From the NCBI RefSeq assembly GCF_008329985.2, contig NZ_CP038437.2:1488001-1552000 (forward strand): 64,000 nucleotides of DNA, in the 5' to 3' direction. Source of the DNA: Halomonas binhaiensis. GTDB lineage: Bacteria > Pseudomonadota > Gammaproteobacteria > Pseudomonadales > Halomonadaceae. Every line of letters begins with the position of its first letter. Positions within the stretch are counted from its first letter, which is position 1. Position numbers and translations under genes: made by a program. Shown here in pieces: positions 26,693 to 35,902 of this stretch. Under the pieces are notes generated by a model, which saw only the letters and a program-made list of their open reading frames with translations, was not told the DNA's origin and ran no database searches.

Positions 26693-27370
26693 ATGACGAA
26701 GCCCAAACCTGTTGAGCGGGCCTTGGCTCCCGGCGTGAGTGAGACAGCGGCGAGCCAGGTGTTCGATGAACTCAAGCGAGACCTGATTCGTGGCCGCTTT
26801 GCGGCAGGCGAGAAATTGGCCATCAGCGCATTGAAGGCGCAATACGCAGTAGGGCTCAGTCCCTTGCGCGAGGCTCTCAACCGGCTGGCAGCATATGGCC
26901 TGCTTGAACAGCACAATCAACGCGGGTTTCGTGTCCCTCCGCTGTCTGCGGGGGAACTGGAAGATATTGCGCGCTTGCGCGTACAACTCGAGTGCATGGC
27001 CCTGACCCAGGCCTTCCAGGAGGGAGACGCCGAGTGGGAGTCTCAATTGCTCGCTGCTCAACACCGGCTGTTGCGTGCCGACAAGTCCCCCGAGCAACTG
27101 GAAAAATGGGAACAGGCCCATCTGCAGTTTCATCGTACCCTGCTGGCCCCTTGTGGCTCGCACTGGCTGCTGCGCTTCATCGAACAACTGCATGATCAGT
27201 TTGATCGCTACCGTCGCCTGGCGCCGGGGAATCCGGCTATCCGTGCACGGCTCGATGCCCAGCATGGAGAGCTGGTGCAGCTTGCTCTCGAGCGGCGAAT
27301 ACAGGATGCCCGCTGGTTGCTGGAAGAGCACATTCGCTTGTCATGGGACGTGGCGCGTGGGGCATGCTGA
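26693..27370 (+). CDS. GntR family regulator (FCD domain)
   Basis: This 225-residue protein has an N-terminal winged helix (about residues 17-82) with VFDELKRDLIRGRFAAGEKLAISALKAQYAVGLSPLREALNRLAAYGLLEQHNQRGFRVPPLS. An FCD effector domain follows, with LRVQLECMALTQA, LEKWEQAHLQFHRTLLAPCGSHWLLRFIEQLHDQFDRYR and EHGELV-type metal/ligand helices. It is divergent from the nhaC-ggt-chrA-tct operon and is the obvious candidate to control it, usually as a repressor released by a carboxylate ligand. Two repeat arrays lie in the shared promoter region. Confidence 0.93.
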   Translation: MTKPKPVERALAPGVSETAASQVFDELKRDLIRGRFAAGEKLAISALKAQYAVGLSPLREALNRLAAYGLLEQHNQRGFRVPPLSAGELEDIARLRVQLECMALTQAFQEGDAEWESQLLAAQHRLLRADKSPEQLEKWEQAHLQFHRTLLAPCGSHWLLRFIEQLHDQFDRYRRLAPGNPAIRARLDAQHGELVQLALERRIQDARWLLEEHIRLSWDVARGAC

Positions 27371-27593
27371 TGCGTTGCGCGTCGGGGAGCCCTGCAAGCA
27401 TCCGTTGAAGGTATGCCGATACAGACTCAGGTATCGATGCTTCGATAGCCGCACAATCTGTTCTATTCTGGTTCAATGAGTCATACCTGAAATGTTGGCA
27501 AGTCTACAGTGTAGTCTTGCCGGGCAGCTATCCACGGTATGAGGCCACGGCGTAGCTTCAGCCACTGCTCTTGTCCTGTTCCAGGGAATCTTC

Positions 27594-28787
27594 ATGAACC
27601 GGCTCGTACGTTCTACGCTGCTTGGTAGTCTGCTGCTGATCTCGCTGGCACCTCATCCGAGCCTTGCCCAGGACTCGCGGTCTGATGCAGTGGCAACCCC
27701 GCCTGCCAGCAAATCAACCAACCCTTCCCCTGGCTCGACACCACCACAACAGGTGGGCTGGCGCAGTAACTTCTTCGACGAGGTGGATGGGCAGTTGGAT
27801 ATGTCCAACCTGCTCGCCAAAGGGGGATTTATCCCCATGCCGATCGTCATTACCGAGCCCGCTGTGGATGATGGCCTGGGCATGGCGGCGTATTTCGTGC
27901 AGAACCCGTCGCCAGGCTCTGATCTGCCGCCGACCCGTACCATTCTTGGGGGAGCGGTGACCGGTAACGGCTCCTGGGGTGGTGGCATCATGCGGTCCGG
28001 CTCATTTGCCGGTGGACGCTGGCTCTATGATGTCGCGGCTGCCACGGGGTTGGCTGTGCTCGACTTCCACCCCGGCAACCGGGATCTGGCGCTGCGTTAC
28101 AACAACGATATCGATTACATTGGTGTAAAGACTCGCTACCGCTTTGGTGATAGTGGTTTCTCGCTGGGGCCCTCGCTGCGCTGGCGACGCAATGACATCA
28201 ATCTGGATACCGAAGATCAGTTTCCGCGTATCGAGGAACTGGCCGAACGCAAGATTGAACTCGTCTCTCTGGGGGTGGCAGGGCACTTCGACAATCGTGA
28301 CAATCCTCTCACGCCTACTCGTGGGCTCAATGTGGTCGCTGAGTTCCAGCGTTTCGATGAGGCCATCGGCAGCGATGCTGATTTCAATACCGCCTCGTTG
28401 TTCGGTGCCTGGTTCCATTCATGGGACAACTGGACATTCGCTGCCATGGCGGATGCTCAATCAGCCTCCGAGGATGCGCCATTCTTCATGCAGCCGGATA
28501 TCAATATCCGTGGCCTGGCACGCAATCGCTACACCGGCGACGAGGTATTGTCCTCGGAAATCGAAATCAGACGGCAACTCACGCCTCGCTGGGCGGCAGT
28601 CGGCTTTACAGGTTATGGCCGTACCTTCGGCGATGATGGCGCGGATGCCACCACCTGGGGTGGGGGAGTGCGTTACCGTATTGCCCGCAAGCTGGGGCTC
28701 GATATCGGGCTTGATTACGCTGTGGGTCCTGAGGAGGAGGTGGCCTACATCCAGTTCGGTCATGCCTGGGGCATGCAGATGGACTAG
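27594..28787 (+). CDS. POTRA-less Omp85 (BamA/TamA-like) outer-membrane barrel
   Basis: This 397-residue protein has a signal peptide (cleavage near SLAQDS), a Pro/Ser-rich linker and then a 16-strand-type barrel. The Omp85 hallmark INIRGLARNRYTGDEVLSSEIEIRRQL corresponds to the conserved (V/I)RG(F/Y) lid-lock motif. The end (GVRYRIARKLGLDIGLDYAVGPEEEVAYIQFGHAWG) resembles the last strands of BamA-family proteins. No POTRA repeats are present, so it is not BamA or TamA but one of the short surface-antigen-domain proteins of unknown role. AGGGAA precedes the ATG. It stands as a single gene between two regulators. Confidence 0.8.
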   Translation: MNRLVRSTLLGSLLLISLAPHPSLAQDSRSDAVATPPASKSTNPSPGSTPPQQVGWRSNFFDEVDGQLDMSNLLAKGGFIPMPIVITEPAVDDGLGMAAYFVQNPSPGSDLPPTRTILGGAVTGNGSWGGGIMRSGSFAGGRWLYDVAAATGLAVLDFHPGNRDLALRYNNDIDYIGVKTRYRFGDSGFSLGPSLRWRRNDINLDTEDQFPRIEELAERKIELVSLGVAGHFDNRDNPLTPTRGLNVVAEFQRFDEAIGSDADFNTASLFGAWFHSWDNWTFAAMADAQSASEDAPFFMQPDINIRGLARNRYTGDEVLSSEIEIRRQLTPRWAAVGFTGYGRTFGDDGADATTWGGGVRYRIARKLGLDIGLDYAVGPEEEVAYIQFGHAWGMQMD

Positions 28788-28850
28788 TTACGCTTGATGT
28801 GCAACACCGCATGGCATGCTGATGCACCACCTGTGGTCGTCGTCAGTAAT

Positions 28851-28882
28851 GGTCGACTCAATTGAAGGTCGACTCAATTGAA
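28851..28882. repeat. Exact 16-bp duplication across the GntR stop codon
   Basis: GGTCGACTCAATTGAA occurs at 28851-28866 and again at 28867-28882 with no difference. The second copy contains the last codons and the stop (28874-28876) of the minus-strand GntR gene, so the sequence after the gene repeats its own end. Confidence 0.9.
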
Positions 28883-29563
28883 GGTGCGCCGATACAGGTC
28901 CAGATAGCGATTCTTTGATGGTAACAGGTGCTCTCGGCAGAGCTGGCGGAGCTGGGCGCGGTCCTCAGCGCGAATCGCCTCCAGCATGGCCTGATGTTCA
29001 CGGCGCGCCTGAGCCAGGCTTTCCGTATCGGCAATGGCAATGAAGCGAATGCCATGGGCGCGCTGGGCAAATTCGTTGATGGTCTGGTAAAGGTAAGGAT
29101 TGCCGGTCGCGGCGAACAGGGTTCGGTGAAAGGCAATGTTGAGATGAAAGACCTGCCGCAGGTCTTGAGCATCCACTGCCGCACTGTACTCGTGGTGAAT
29201 CGCTTCCAGTTCCTTCAGCCATGCTTCCGCAGCGGGCAGGGGCAGGGCATCGATACCGGCCAGTTCCAGGATCTCGCGCATGGCATAGAGGTTTTCGACT
29301 TCTTCGGGCGTCCATGTCTTGACGAAAGCGCCACGGTTCTTGATGCGCTCCACCAGGCCGATATTCTCGAGCTGGAAAAGCGCCTGACGCACCACATGGC
29401 GCTTGCCGTTGAAACGTTCGATCAAGTCTTCTTCCACAAGCCTTTCGCGGGGGTGCAGGCGTCCCAGAACGATGTCTTCCTCGACCGCTGCAACGATGTC
29501 CTCCACGCCGCAGGCGTTTTCCTCCATCGATGTCGAACGGGCAGTTGCAGATGGATTTCCCAT
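28874..29563 (-). CDS. GntR family regulator (FCD domain) of the sugar-acid cluster
   Basis: This 229-residue protein has a winged helix-turn-helix (about residues 20-85: VEDIVAAVEEDIVLGRLHPRERLVEEDLIERFNGKRHVVRQALFQLENIGLVERIKNRGAFV). An FCD domain follows, with MREILELAGIDALPL, FHLNIAFHRTLFAATGNPYLYQTINEFAQRAHGIR and REHQAMLEAI. The frame is open to 29830 but the upstream part is IlvD shadow; the ATG at 29561-29563 has AGGGGA at good spacing. It lies 64 bp after the dehydratase gene and is probably co-transcribed. It is the natural regulator of the divergent tct/catabolic operon. Confidence 0.92.
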   Translation of the reverse strand: MGNPSATARSTSMEENACGVEDIVAAVEEDIVLGRLHPRERLVEEDLIERFNGKRHVVRQALFQLENIGLVERIKNRGAFVKTWTPEEVENLYAMREILELAGIDALPLPAAEAWLKELEAIHHEYSAAVDAQDLRQVFHLNIAFHRTLFAATGNPYLYQTINEFAQRAHGIRFIAIADTESLAQARREHQAMLEAIRAEDRAQLRQLCREHLLPSKNRYLDLYRRTFN

Positions 29564-29627
29564 GTTCGCTTCCCCTGCGATGAAATATGTCGTGATGTAA
29601 TGACGCCAGTCTACCAAGAGCGGTAGC

Positions 29628-31388
29628 TCATGAGCGAGGGACCCGGCAGCTTGGTTCGGGCCGGCAGGCCCGGAAATCGCAGCCTTCCTCCGCCTGCAGA
29701 ATCTGCTCCATGAACAGCCTGCGATAGCCGAGCAGGGTGGCATCTTCCTGCAGAGGAGTCTGTTGCTGGCGCCTGGCCTGGAGTTCGTCTTCCGCGACTT
29801 CCAGCACCAACTCGCGCGATTCCACATCAAGGCGAATGGTATCGCCGTTGCGCACCAGGCCCAGCGGGCCTCCTTGTGCCGATTCCGGCGATACGTGCAA
29901 CACGATGGTGCCGGCTGCGGTGCCGCTCATGCGGCCATCGGAAATGCGCACCATGTCCTTGACGCCCTGGGCCGCGAGCTTTTTCGGTATCGGGATATAG
30001 CCCGCCTCGGGCATGCCGGGGGCGCCCCTGGGGCCGATATTCTGCAATACCAGGATGTCATTGGCCTGGACGTCGAGGTTCGGGTCGTCGATGCGTTGGG
30101 CGAGATCCTCCAGTGAAGTAAACACCACAGCACGTCCGCGGTGACGCATCAACTCGGGACTGGCAGCGGATTGTTTGATGATGGCCCCGGCCGGGGCCAG
30201 GTTGCCACGCAGTACGGCGATCCCACCGCGGGCATAGATGGGGTTGTGGCGTGATCGCACCACGGGTTGGTCGACCAGGTGTACCGCTGCATCGATATTC
30301 TCGCCCAGAGTGCGACCATTGATGGTCATGGCGTCGAGGTGCAGCAACGGCTTGAGCTCACGCAGCAGAGTGGGCAGACCACCGGCGCGGTGCAGGTCTT
30401 CCATGTAGTGCTCGCCGGAGGGTTTCAGGTCGACCAGTACGGGAGTTTCATGGCTCATGCGGTCGAAGGCATCAAGGTCGATATCGATGCCCAGCCGGCC
30501 GGCAATGGCGGTCAGGTGGATCAAGCCATTGGTCGAACCGCCCAGTGCCAGTAGTACTCTCAAAGCATTCTCGAAAGCGTCTGGCGTCAGGATCTGGTCT
30601 GGGGTTACGCCGGCACGTGCCAGAGCCACGGCGAGACTCCCGGAGTCCTCCGCGACTCGCAGGCGGTCGGCAAACACGGCTGGAGCCGTGGCGCTTCCCG
30701 GCAGCATGATACCGAGGGTCTCGGCAAGACAGGCCATGGTGCTGGCGGTTCCCATCACCGAGCAGGTGCCGACAGTCGGTACCAGCTTGTCATTGACCTC
30801 GGCGATCTCGGCTTCGTCGATATCCTCGCCACGGTACATGGCCCAGTAGCGACGACAGTCGGTACAGGCGCCCACGCGAGTGCCTCGATGCGAACCGGTC
30901 AGCATCGGGCCGGTCACTACCTGAACGGTGGGAATACCGGCACTGGCAGCGGCCATCAACTGGGCGGGTACGGTCTTGTCGCAGCCTCCGATCAACACCA
31001 CTGCATCCATGGGTTGGGCACGAATCATCTCTTCGGTATCCATCGCCATCAGATTGCGCAGGTACATGCTGGTGGGGTGGGCGAAGGACTCATGCAGAGT
31101 AATGGTCGGGAAATCCACCGGCAGGCCGCCCGCCAGCATGACGCCGCGCTTGATGCTCTCCACCAGCCCAGGAACGTTGCCGTGGCAGGCATTGTATCCA
31201 CTGTAGGTGTTGGCAATGCCGATGACAGGGCGTGACAGCGCATCATCGGTGTAGCCCATGCCCTTGATGAAAGCCTTGCGCAGAAACAACGAGAAGGCCG
31301 CATCGCCGTAATTGGTCAAGCGGTTGGACATGCCATGACCTTGATGGCCTGTGCTGTCTCCCTTGCGCTGTTGCTGGTCATCGCTCAT
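29628..31388 (-). CDS. IlvD/Edd family dehydratase (sugar-acid dehydratase type)
   Basis: This 586-residue Fe-S dehydratase shows the conserved cluster/metal segments YNACHGN, GGCDKTVPAQ and VGTCSVMGTASTM, plus SDGRMSGTAAGTIVLHVSPES near the C-terminus. The GACTDCRRYWAMYRGEDID block resembles pentonate/hexonate dehydratases rather than dihydroxy-acid dehydratase of valine biosynthesis. The expected reaction is loss of water from an aldonic acid to give a 2-keto-3-deoxy acid. The ATG at 31386-31388 has AGGA seven bases upstream; an earlier GTG is not needed. It is divergent from tctC and shares a promoter region with a candidate operator. Confidence 0.9.
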   Translation of the reverse strand: MSDDQQQRKGDSTGHQGHGMSNRLTNYGDAAFSLFLRKAFIKGMGYTDDALSRPVIGIANTYSGYNACHGNVPGLVESIKRGVMLAGGLPVDFPTITLHESFAHPTSMYLRNLMAMDTEEMIRAQPMDAVVLIGGCDKTVPAQLMAAASAGIPTVQVVTGPMLTGSHRGTRVGACTDCRRYWAMYRGEDIDEAEIAEVNDKLVPTVGTCSVMGTASTMACLAETLGIMLPGSATAPAVFADRLRVAEDSGSLAVALARAGVTPDQILTPDAFENALRVLLALGGSTNGLIHLTAIAGRLGIDIDLDAFDRMSHETPVLVDLKPSGEHYMEDLHRAGGLPTLLRELKPLLHLDAMTINGRTLGENIDAAVHLVDQPVVRSRHNPIYARGGIAVLRGNLAPAGAIIKQSAASPELMRHRGRAVVFTSLEDLAQRIDDPNLDVQANDILVLQNIGPRGAPGMPEAGYIPIPKKLAAQGVKDMVRISDGRMSGTAAGTIVLHVSPESAQGGPLGLVRNGDTIRLDVESRELVLEVAEDELQARRQQQTPLQEDATLLGYRRLFMEQILQAEEGCDFRACRPEPSCRVPRS

Positions 31389-31496
31389 CGCAGATTCCTC
31401 GCTGGTCACATGGTTTGTTGTATTTGGCAGGGCCTGTCTTCAGCAGTGCTTGTTGCTGGCCAATTCGATTGCCTCTGCACTGGATGCTAGGTGTCG

Positions 31497-31534
31497 ATTA
31501 TATGTTTGACAAGATTATTGACAATTTTATTGTC
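31497..31534 (-). promoter_or_regulatory. Promoter of the IlvD/Edd gene with overlapping palindrome
   Basis: On the minus strand TTGTCA (31519-31524) is separated by 16 bp from a perfect TATAAT (31497-31502), pointing at the dehydratase gene. A palindrome GACAAT-TTT-ATTGTC (31520-31534) covers the -35 box, a good position for repression by the cluster's GntR regulator. The site is also upstream of the divergent tctC. Found by eye. Confidence 0.55.
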
Positions 31535-31625
31535 GATCTACTAGCTTGATTCCGGCAAGTGCGATCCCTGCCTGCAGCCATGCTGTAGCGCAGCACAACG
31601 ACAACAGCACTGGAGATCAACTCTC

Positions 31626-32597
31626 ATGATCAAGCGTGGAGCAAGCGCCGCCGTTCTCGTATCCGGCCTGCTGGTGGCCGGTCTGGCCCAGGCCGAGTAT
31701 TCGGCTGGCGATGAAATCAAGGTACTGCAGGGTTTCAAGGCTGGTGGTGGCAGTGATGCCCTGGCGCAGTTGACACAGCCGTTCCTCAGCGAAGTGCTGG
31801 ACGCGGACTTCGTCAACGAGTACCTGCCCGGGGCCACCGGAGCCATTGCCTGGACCAGGCTGGCCAAGCAGTCTCAGGCCGATGGCACCGTGATCAGCAT
31901 CACCAATACCCCGATGCTGATGACCAACTACATCATGAATGACGCCATCACCTACTCGGTGGACGAGATGACGCCCATTGCCAATGTGGTGACGGATCCG
32001 GGCATCATCGTGGTACCCGCCGACAGCCCCTACCAGACGGTGGAAGACTTCCTTGCCGCTGCCAAGGCCAGCCCTGGCACTATCACGGTGGGCAATTCCG
32101 GCGTCGGTGGTGATGATTTCTTCTCCACCATCCAGATAGAACAAGCCACAGGACTGTCCTTCCAGAAGGTGCCTTTCCAGGGGGATGGACCTTCGGCTAC
32201 TGCCGCCATGGGCGGGCAGGTCGATGCCAGCTTCAACAATCTCGGCAATGTCTACAGCCATATCGAGGCGGGGAGCCTGCGTGCTCTGGCGGTGTTCTCC
32301 GAAGAGCGGCTGGAAATGCTGCCCGATGTACCGACCATGACCGAGAAGGGGGTGGATGTCGTGGCCGGCTCGTCTCGGGGTTACAGCGCTCCGGCGGATA
32401 TCCCGGAAGAGGCCCGCGAGCAGCTGATAGCCGCCTTCGAGTCGCTGAAGGACAACGAGAAGTTCCAGCAGACTGCACGTGACCGGGCCCTCAACCTGGA
32501 TATTCGCACCGGGGATGACTACCGGCAGATGATCAAGGACATGGAAACCCAATACGAGCAGATCTGGGACGAAGTGAAGGATCAGGTCAATGGGTGA
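31626..32597 (+). CDS. tctC: TctC (Bug family) solute-binding protein of the sugar-acid cluster
   Basis: This 323-residue exported protein (signal peptide ending near GLAQAEYSAG) has VLQGFKAGGGSDALAQLTQPF in the first ligand loop, YLPGATGAIAWTRL, ITVGNSGVGGDDFFSTIQIE and GQVDASFNNLGNVYSHIEAG. It provides substrate specificity for the TctB/TctA permease encoded next. GGAG precedes the ATG. It is the first gene of a long plus-strand operon of uptake and catabolic genes, suggesting a hydroxylated carboxylic acid as ligand. Confidence 0.93.
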   Translation: MIKRGASAAVLVSGLLVAGLAQAEYSAGDEIKVLQGFKAGGGSDALAQLTQPFLSEVLDADFVNEYLPGATGAIAWTRLAKQSQADGTVISITNTPMLMTNYIMNDAITYSVDEMTPIANVVTDPGIIVVPADSPYQTVEDFLAAAKASPGTITVGNSGVGGDDFFSTIQIEQATGLSFQKVPFQGDGPSATAAMGGQVDASFNNLGNVYSHIEAGSLRALAVFSEERLEMLPDVPTMTEKGVDVVAGSSRGYSAPADIPEEAREQLIAAFESLKDNEKFQQTARDRALNLDIRTGDDYRQMIKDMETQYEQIWDEVKDQVNG

Positions 32598-32635
32598 CGC
32601 CCAGTGACGGATCACGGATTGGAAGGGGGGCTGCA

Positions 32636-33127
32636 ATGAATATCAGTCGTGTGGCTCTGGCGCTGGCCAGTATCGGCATTGCCGGGGGCTTCCATGTCGA
32701 TGCCCTGGGGTACCCATCACGCGCAGCAAGCATGCCATTGATCTATTCGGTAGTCGTTGCCCTGCTGGGTGTCGCGATGCTTGTTCAGGAAGTGATCGGG
32801 GCACGGCGTCGAAGGATAGCGTCTACGCCATCCTCCGACACACCCGGTACAGCATCAGCTGAAAGTGACAGCGACGCGGGTGGGCAGCGCTGGAAGGCCC
32901 TGCTGGTACTGGTGCTGGCCGCGATCTACGTCAACAGCATCATGTGGTTGGGCTATGTACTGGCGACGGTGGTGTTCATGTTGATTGCGTTGGCCATTGT
33001 TCGCCATGTGGCACTGCGCTTCAGCCTGATCGGCATCTCGGTGCTGGTGGCCATGGTGTGTCTGGTGTTCATCGGCTTTCTCGGTTTGCCCGTGCCAATT
33101 CTGCCTCCTGTCCTGGCCGCTTTCTGA
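32636..33127 (+). CDS. tctB: Tripartite tricarboxylate transporter small permease (TctB)
   Basis: This 163-residue protein has four predicted helices: ISRVALALASIGIAGGF, ASMPLIYSVVVALLGVAMLV, WKALLVLVLAAIYVNSIMWLGYVLATVVFMLIALAIV and the last at VLVAMVCLVFIGFLGL. A polar linker rich in Ser/Asp separates the second and third. The ATG at 32636 has GGGGGG five bases upstream; an earlier in-frame ATG at 32594 overlaps tctC and is rejected. Position between tctC and tctA secures the call. Confidence 0.88.
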   Translation: MNISRVALALASIGIAGGFHVDALGYPSRAASMPLIYSVVVALLGVAMLVQEVIGARRRRIASTPSSDTPGTASAESDSDAGGQRWKALLVLVLAAIYVNSIMWLGYVLATVVFMLIALAIVRHVALRFSLIGISVLVAMVCLVFIGFLGLPVPILPPVLAAF

Positions 33128-33143
33128 TCTTCCGGGCTGTCGT

Positions 33144-33159
33144 CATCTGATCGCAGATG
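33144..33159. other. Small hairpin in the tctB-tctA gap
   Basis: CATCTG-ATCG-CAGATG is a perfect 6-bp stem with a tetraloop between tctB and tctA. It could modulate relative expression or mRNA stability within the operon. No further evidence. Confidence 0.3.
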
Positions 33160-33187
33160 GCGGTAGCCGGGGATGGAGTCTCGTGTA

Positions 33188-34699
33188 ATGGATAATTCCC
33201 TGATCATGACCGGACTGGTCAATGTGCTGAGCTTCACCAACGTGGCACTGGTGATAGGCGGCACCCTGCTGGGCTTGTTCGTGGGTGCCATGCCAGGGTT
33301 GTCGGCGACCATGGCCTTGGCACTGTTGCTGCCGCTGACCTTCTCGATGGATCCGGCCAGTGGCTTGAGCATGCTGGCATCTCTGTATGTCGGTGCTTGC
33401 TACGGGGGCTCGATCGCGGCCATTCTGTTGCGCACGCCAGGGACACCATCGGCGGCCGCGACGGTGCTGGATGGTTTTCCACTCTCGCAACAGGGCAAGG
33501 CAGGTCAGGCACTGGGTGTGTCGCTGTTTGCCTCCTTCTTTGGCGGGCTGCTCAGCGGTGTGGCCTTGCTGACGGCCGCCCCGCTGTTGGGGGTGATGGT
33601 GCTCAAGTTCGGCCCGGTAGAACTGTTCGCCATTGCCGTGCTGGGTATCACCATCATCGGCTCGTTGTCGCAGGGCTCGGTGATCAGCGGCCTGTTGTCC
33701 GGGGCTCTGGGTTTGTTGCTGAGTACCGTGGGCATGGACCTGATTACCGGCACGCCGCGCATGACCTTCGGCAATATCAACCTGTTTTCCGGGATCGAGT
33801 TCACCGTGGCGTTGATCGGGTTGTTCTCGATCCCCCAGGCACTGTTGTTGATCGAGAAGGCGCACGGTAGCCAGAAGGTCGCCAGCCGCATCACTGATCG
33901 GCTGATTCCGCGTCTATCCGAGTTGCGCTGCCTGATGCCCAATATTCTGCGCTCCAGTGGTATCGGCATTGTCACTGGCCTGATCCCCGGTACCGGTGGC
34001 GATACCGCCAGCTGGTTCGCCTATAACGAAGCCAAACGCTTTGCCCGTGACAAGAGCCGTTTCGGCAAGGGGGATCTGGCAGGTGTTGCTGCCCCCGAGG
34101 CGGCCAACAACGCCGTGGTGGGTGGTGCGTTGATTCCCACCATTGCGCTGGGGATTCCCGGCAGCTCATCGACGGCGATTCTGCTGGGTGCCTTGATGGT
34201 ACAGGGCATTCTGCCGGGCCCCAATCTGCTCACCGACTATGGCGATGTCACCTACACCCTGATCTGGGCGGTCATCATGGCCAACATTGGCCTGCTGGTC
34301 GTAGGGCTGATGTTCACTCGCATGTGTGTGGCAGTGACCCGAATTCCGGACAGTTTCGTCGCCTGCGCGATCATCACCCTCTGTGTCATCGGCGCTTTCG
34401 CCATCAACAACAGTCTGTTCGAGGTCGGTCTGATGCTGGGCTTCGGGCTGTTCGGTTACTGGATGCAGAAGGCCGGTGTCTCACCGGCACCGATGGTGAT
34501 TGGCCTGATCCTGGGGCCGGTCATGGAAACCAGCTTCCAGCAGTCCATGCTGATCGGCCAGGGACGCATGAGCATTTTCCTCGATAGCCCCATTGCGGTG
34601 GTGCTGCTGAGCATCGCGGCGCTGTCGATTCTACAGGCGACACCACTGTTCCGCTGGCTGCGTACGGCAGTTGGTAGGCGGCACCAGACGCAACGATGA
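33188..34699 (+). CDS. tctA: Tripartite tricarboxylate transporter large permease (TctA)
   Basis: This protein of about 503 residues has 11-12 helices and both TctA repeats: GGTLLGLFVGAMPGLSATMALALLLPLTF with LYVGACYGGSIAAILLRTPGTPSAAATVLDGFPL, and GIVTGLIPGTGGDTASWFAYNEAKRFARD. Also visible is GALIPTIALGIPGSSSTAILLGALMVQG. It is the channel-forming subunit of the TTT system of this cluster. I prefer the ATG at 33188 (GGAG upstream) to the one at 33173, which has no usable ribosome-binding site. Confidence 0.94.
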   Translation: MDNSLIMTGLVNVLSFTNVALVIGGTLLGLFVGAMPGLSATMALALLLPLTFSMDPASGLSMLASLYVGACYGGSIAAILLRTPGTPSAAATVLDGFPLSQQGKAGQALGVSLFASFFGGLLSGVALLTAAPLLGVMVLKFGPVELFAIAVLGITIIGSLSQGSVISGLLSGALGLLLSTVGMDLITGTPRMTFGNINLFSGIEFTVALIGLFSIPQALLLIEKAHGSQKVASRITDRLIPRLSELRCLMPNILRSSGIGIVTGLIPGTGGDTASWFAYNEAKRFARDKSRFGKGDLAGVAAPEAANNAVVGGALIPTIALGIPGSSSTAILLGALMVQGILPGPNLLTDYGDVTYTLIWAVIMANIGLLVVGLMFTRMCVAVTRIPDSFVACAIITLCVIGAFAINNSLFEVGLMLGFGLFGYWMQKAGVSPAPMVIGLILGPVMETSFQQSMLIGQGRMSIFLDSPIAVVLLSIAALSILQATPLFRWLRTAVGRRHQTQR

Positions 34700-34753
34700 A
34701 AGTAGAGACAACCCCGACGACAAGCTCAGTAAAATTCCCAGCGAGGACCCTTC

Positions 34754-35875
34754 ATGACAACGATAAGATCGGTACGTGCCCGCACCATCAGTGTGCCTCT
34801 GGACCATCCCACCAGTTTCTCCAACCGCCAGGTGTTCAAGCGCGACTATGCCGTCGTAGAAGTCGAGGGTGAGGATGGCCACAAGGGTATTGGCTTCTGC
34901 TACGGCGGCAGCAATGCCGGTGCGCTGGTCACCCATGCGGTACGTGAGCTGTTTGCGCCGATGTTGGTTGGCACTGACTGCCATGCCACCGAGGCGCTGT
35001 GGCAGGCCATGTATCAGGAAGCACTATTGCATGGCCGCTGCGGCTCGGTGATGCGCGCCATCAGCATCCTCGATACCGCGCTGTGGGATCGCAATGCTCG
35101 AGCGGCGGGGTTGCCACTGTACAAGTACCTTGGGGCCAGCGATCTTGCGTCTGTCCCGGCTTATGCCAGTGGCGGATATTACCTTGAGGGCAAGACGCCG
35201 GATCATCTTGCCCAGGAAATGGCCAACCATGTGGAGCAGGGCTTCACGGCGGTGAAGATCAAGGTGGGACGCGGAGATCTGGCCAGTGAAGAAGCGCGTC
35301 TGGCGGCAGTGCGAGAGGCCATCGGGCCGCATGTGCAACTGATGATGGATGCCAACAATGTCTGGCATGACCTGCCCAGTGCGTTGGCCTTCATGCGCAT
35401 GGCCGAGCCTTATTCACCGTTCTGGATCGAGGAACCCTTCAGCCCGGACGACATCGACAATCACCGTCGTCTGGCCGAGCGTACACCTGTACCGGTGGCG
35501 ACCGGCGAGATCGAGGCCGGGCGCTGGCGCTTCCGCGAGCTGCTCGAAAAGGAAGCGGCGATGATCCTGCAGACCGATGCTGCCGTGTGCGGCGGGATTA
35601 CTGAATTCCGTCGTATTGCGGCCACCGCTGCCAGCTTCGGTGTGGAGGTCTACCCTCACTGGTTCCATGATCTGCATGTGCATTTGGTGGCGTCGGCACC
35701 CAACGTGCGCATGGTGGAGTTCTTCGCCGATGACCAGGTGCTCAACTTTCGCCGTCTGGTCGACACTCAGCTGGCATTCGACAACGGACGTTTATTGTTG
35801 CCGAAGACACCGGGCCTTGGCTTCGACTTCGATGCCGAGGCGCTGAAACGTTATGCCAGTGAGCCATGGCAGTGA
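34754..35875 (+). CDS. Enolase-superfamily protein, mandelate racemase subgroup
   Basis: This 373-residue protein shows the full set of subgroup residues. KIKVG supplies the KxK base. Metal ligands are in MMDANNVW, FWIEEPF and VATGEIEAG. The Asp-His dyad is in LQTDAAVCGG and VYPHWFHDLHVH. Enzymes of this group abstract the proton alpha to a carboxylate, causing racemisation or, for most sugar acids, dehydration. As the gene follows tctCBA and precedes a DapA-type aldolase, dehydration of a sugar acid to a 2-keto-3-deoxy acid is the likely role. The acid is unidentified. The start ATG is 54 bp after the tctA stop. Confidence 0.9.
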   Translation: MTTIRSVRARTISVPLDHPTSFSNRQVFKRDYAVVEVEGEDGHKGIGFCYGGSNAGALVTHAVRELFAPMLVGTDCHATEALWQAMYQEALLHGRCGSVMRAISILDTALWDRNARAAGLPLYKYLGASDLASVPAYASGGYYLEGKTPDHLAQEMANHVEQGFTAVKIKVGRGDLASEEARLAAVREAIGPHVQLMMDANNVWHDLPSALAFMRMAEPYSPFWIEEPFSPDDIDNHRRLAERTPVPVATGEIEAGRWRFRELLEKEAAMILQTDAAVCGGITEFRRIAATAASFGVEVYPHWFHDLHVHLVASAPNVRMVEFFADDQVLNFRRLVDTQLAFDNGRLLLPKTPGLGFDFDAEALKRYASEPWQ

Positions 35876-35902
35876 TCGCGAACGGCGCGCAAGGAGGTGA
35901 AC

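Noticed and set aside
31617..32636. 339-codon minus-strand frame opposite tctC
   Set aside because: Mirror frame of a well-supported solute-binding protein; no recognisable domain.
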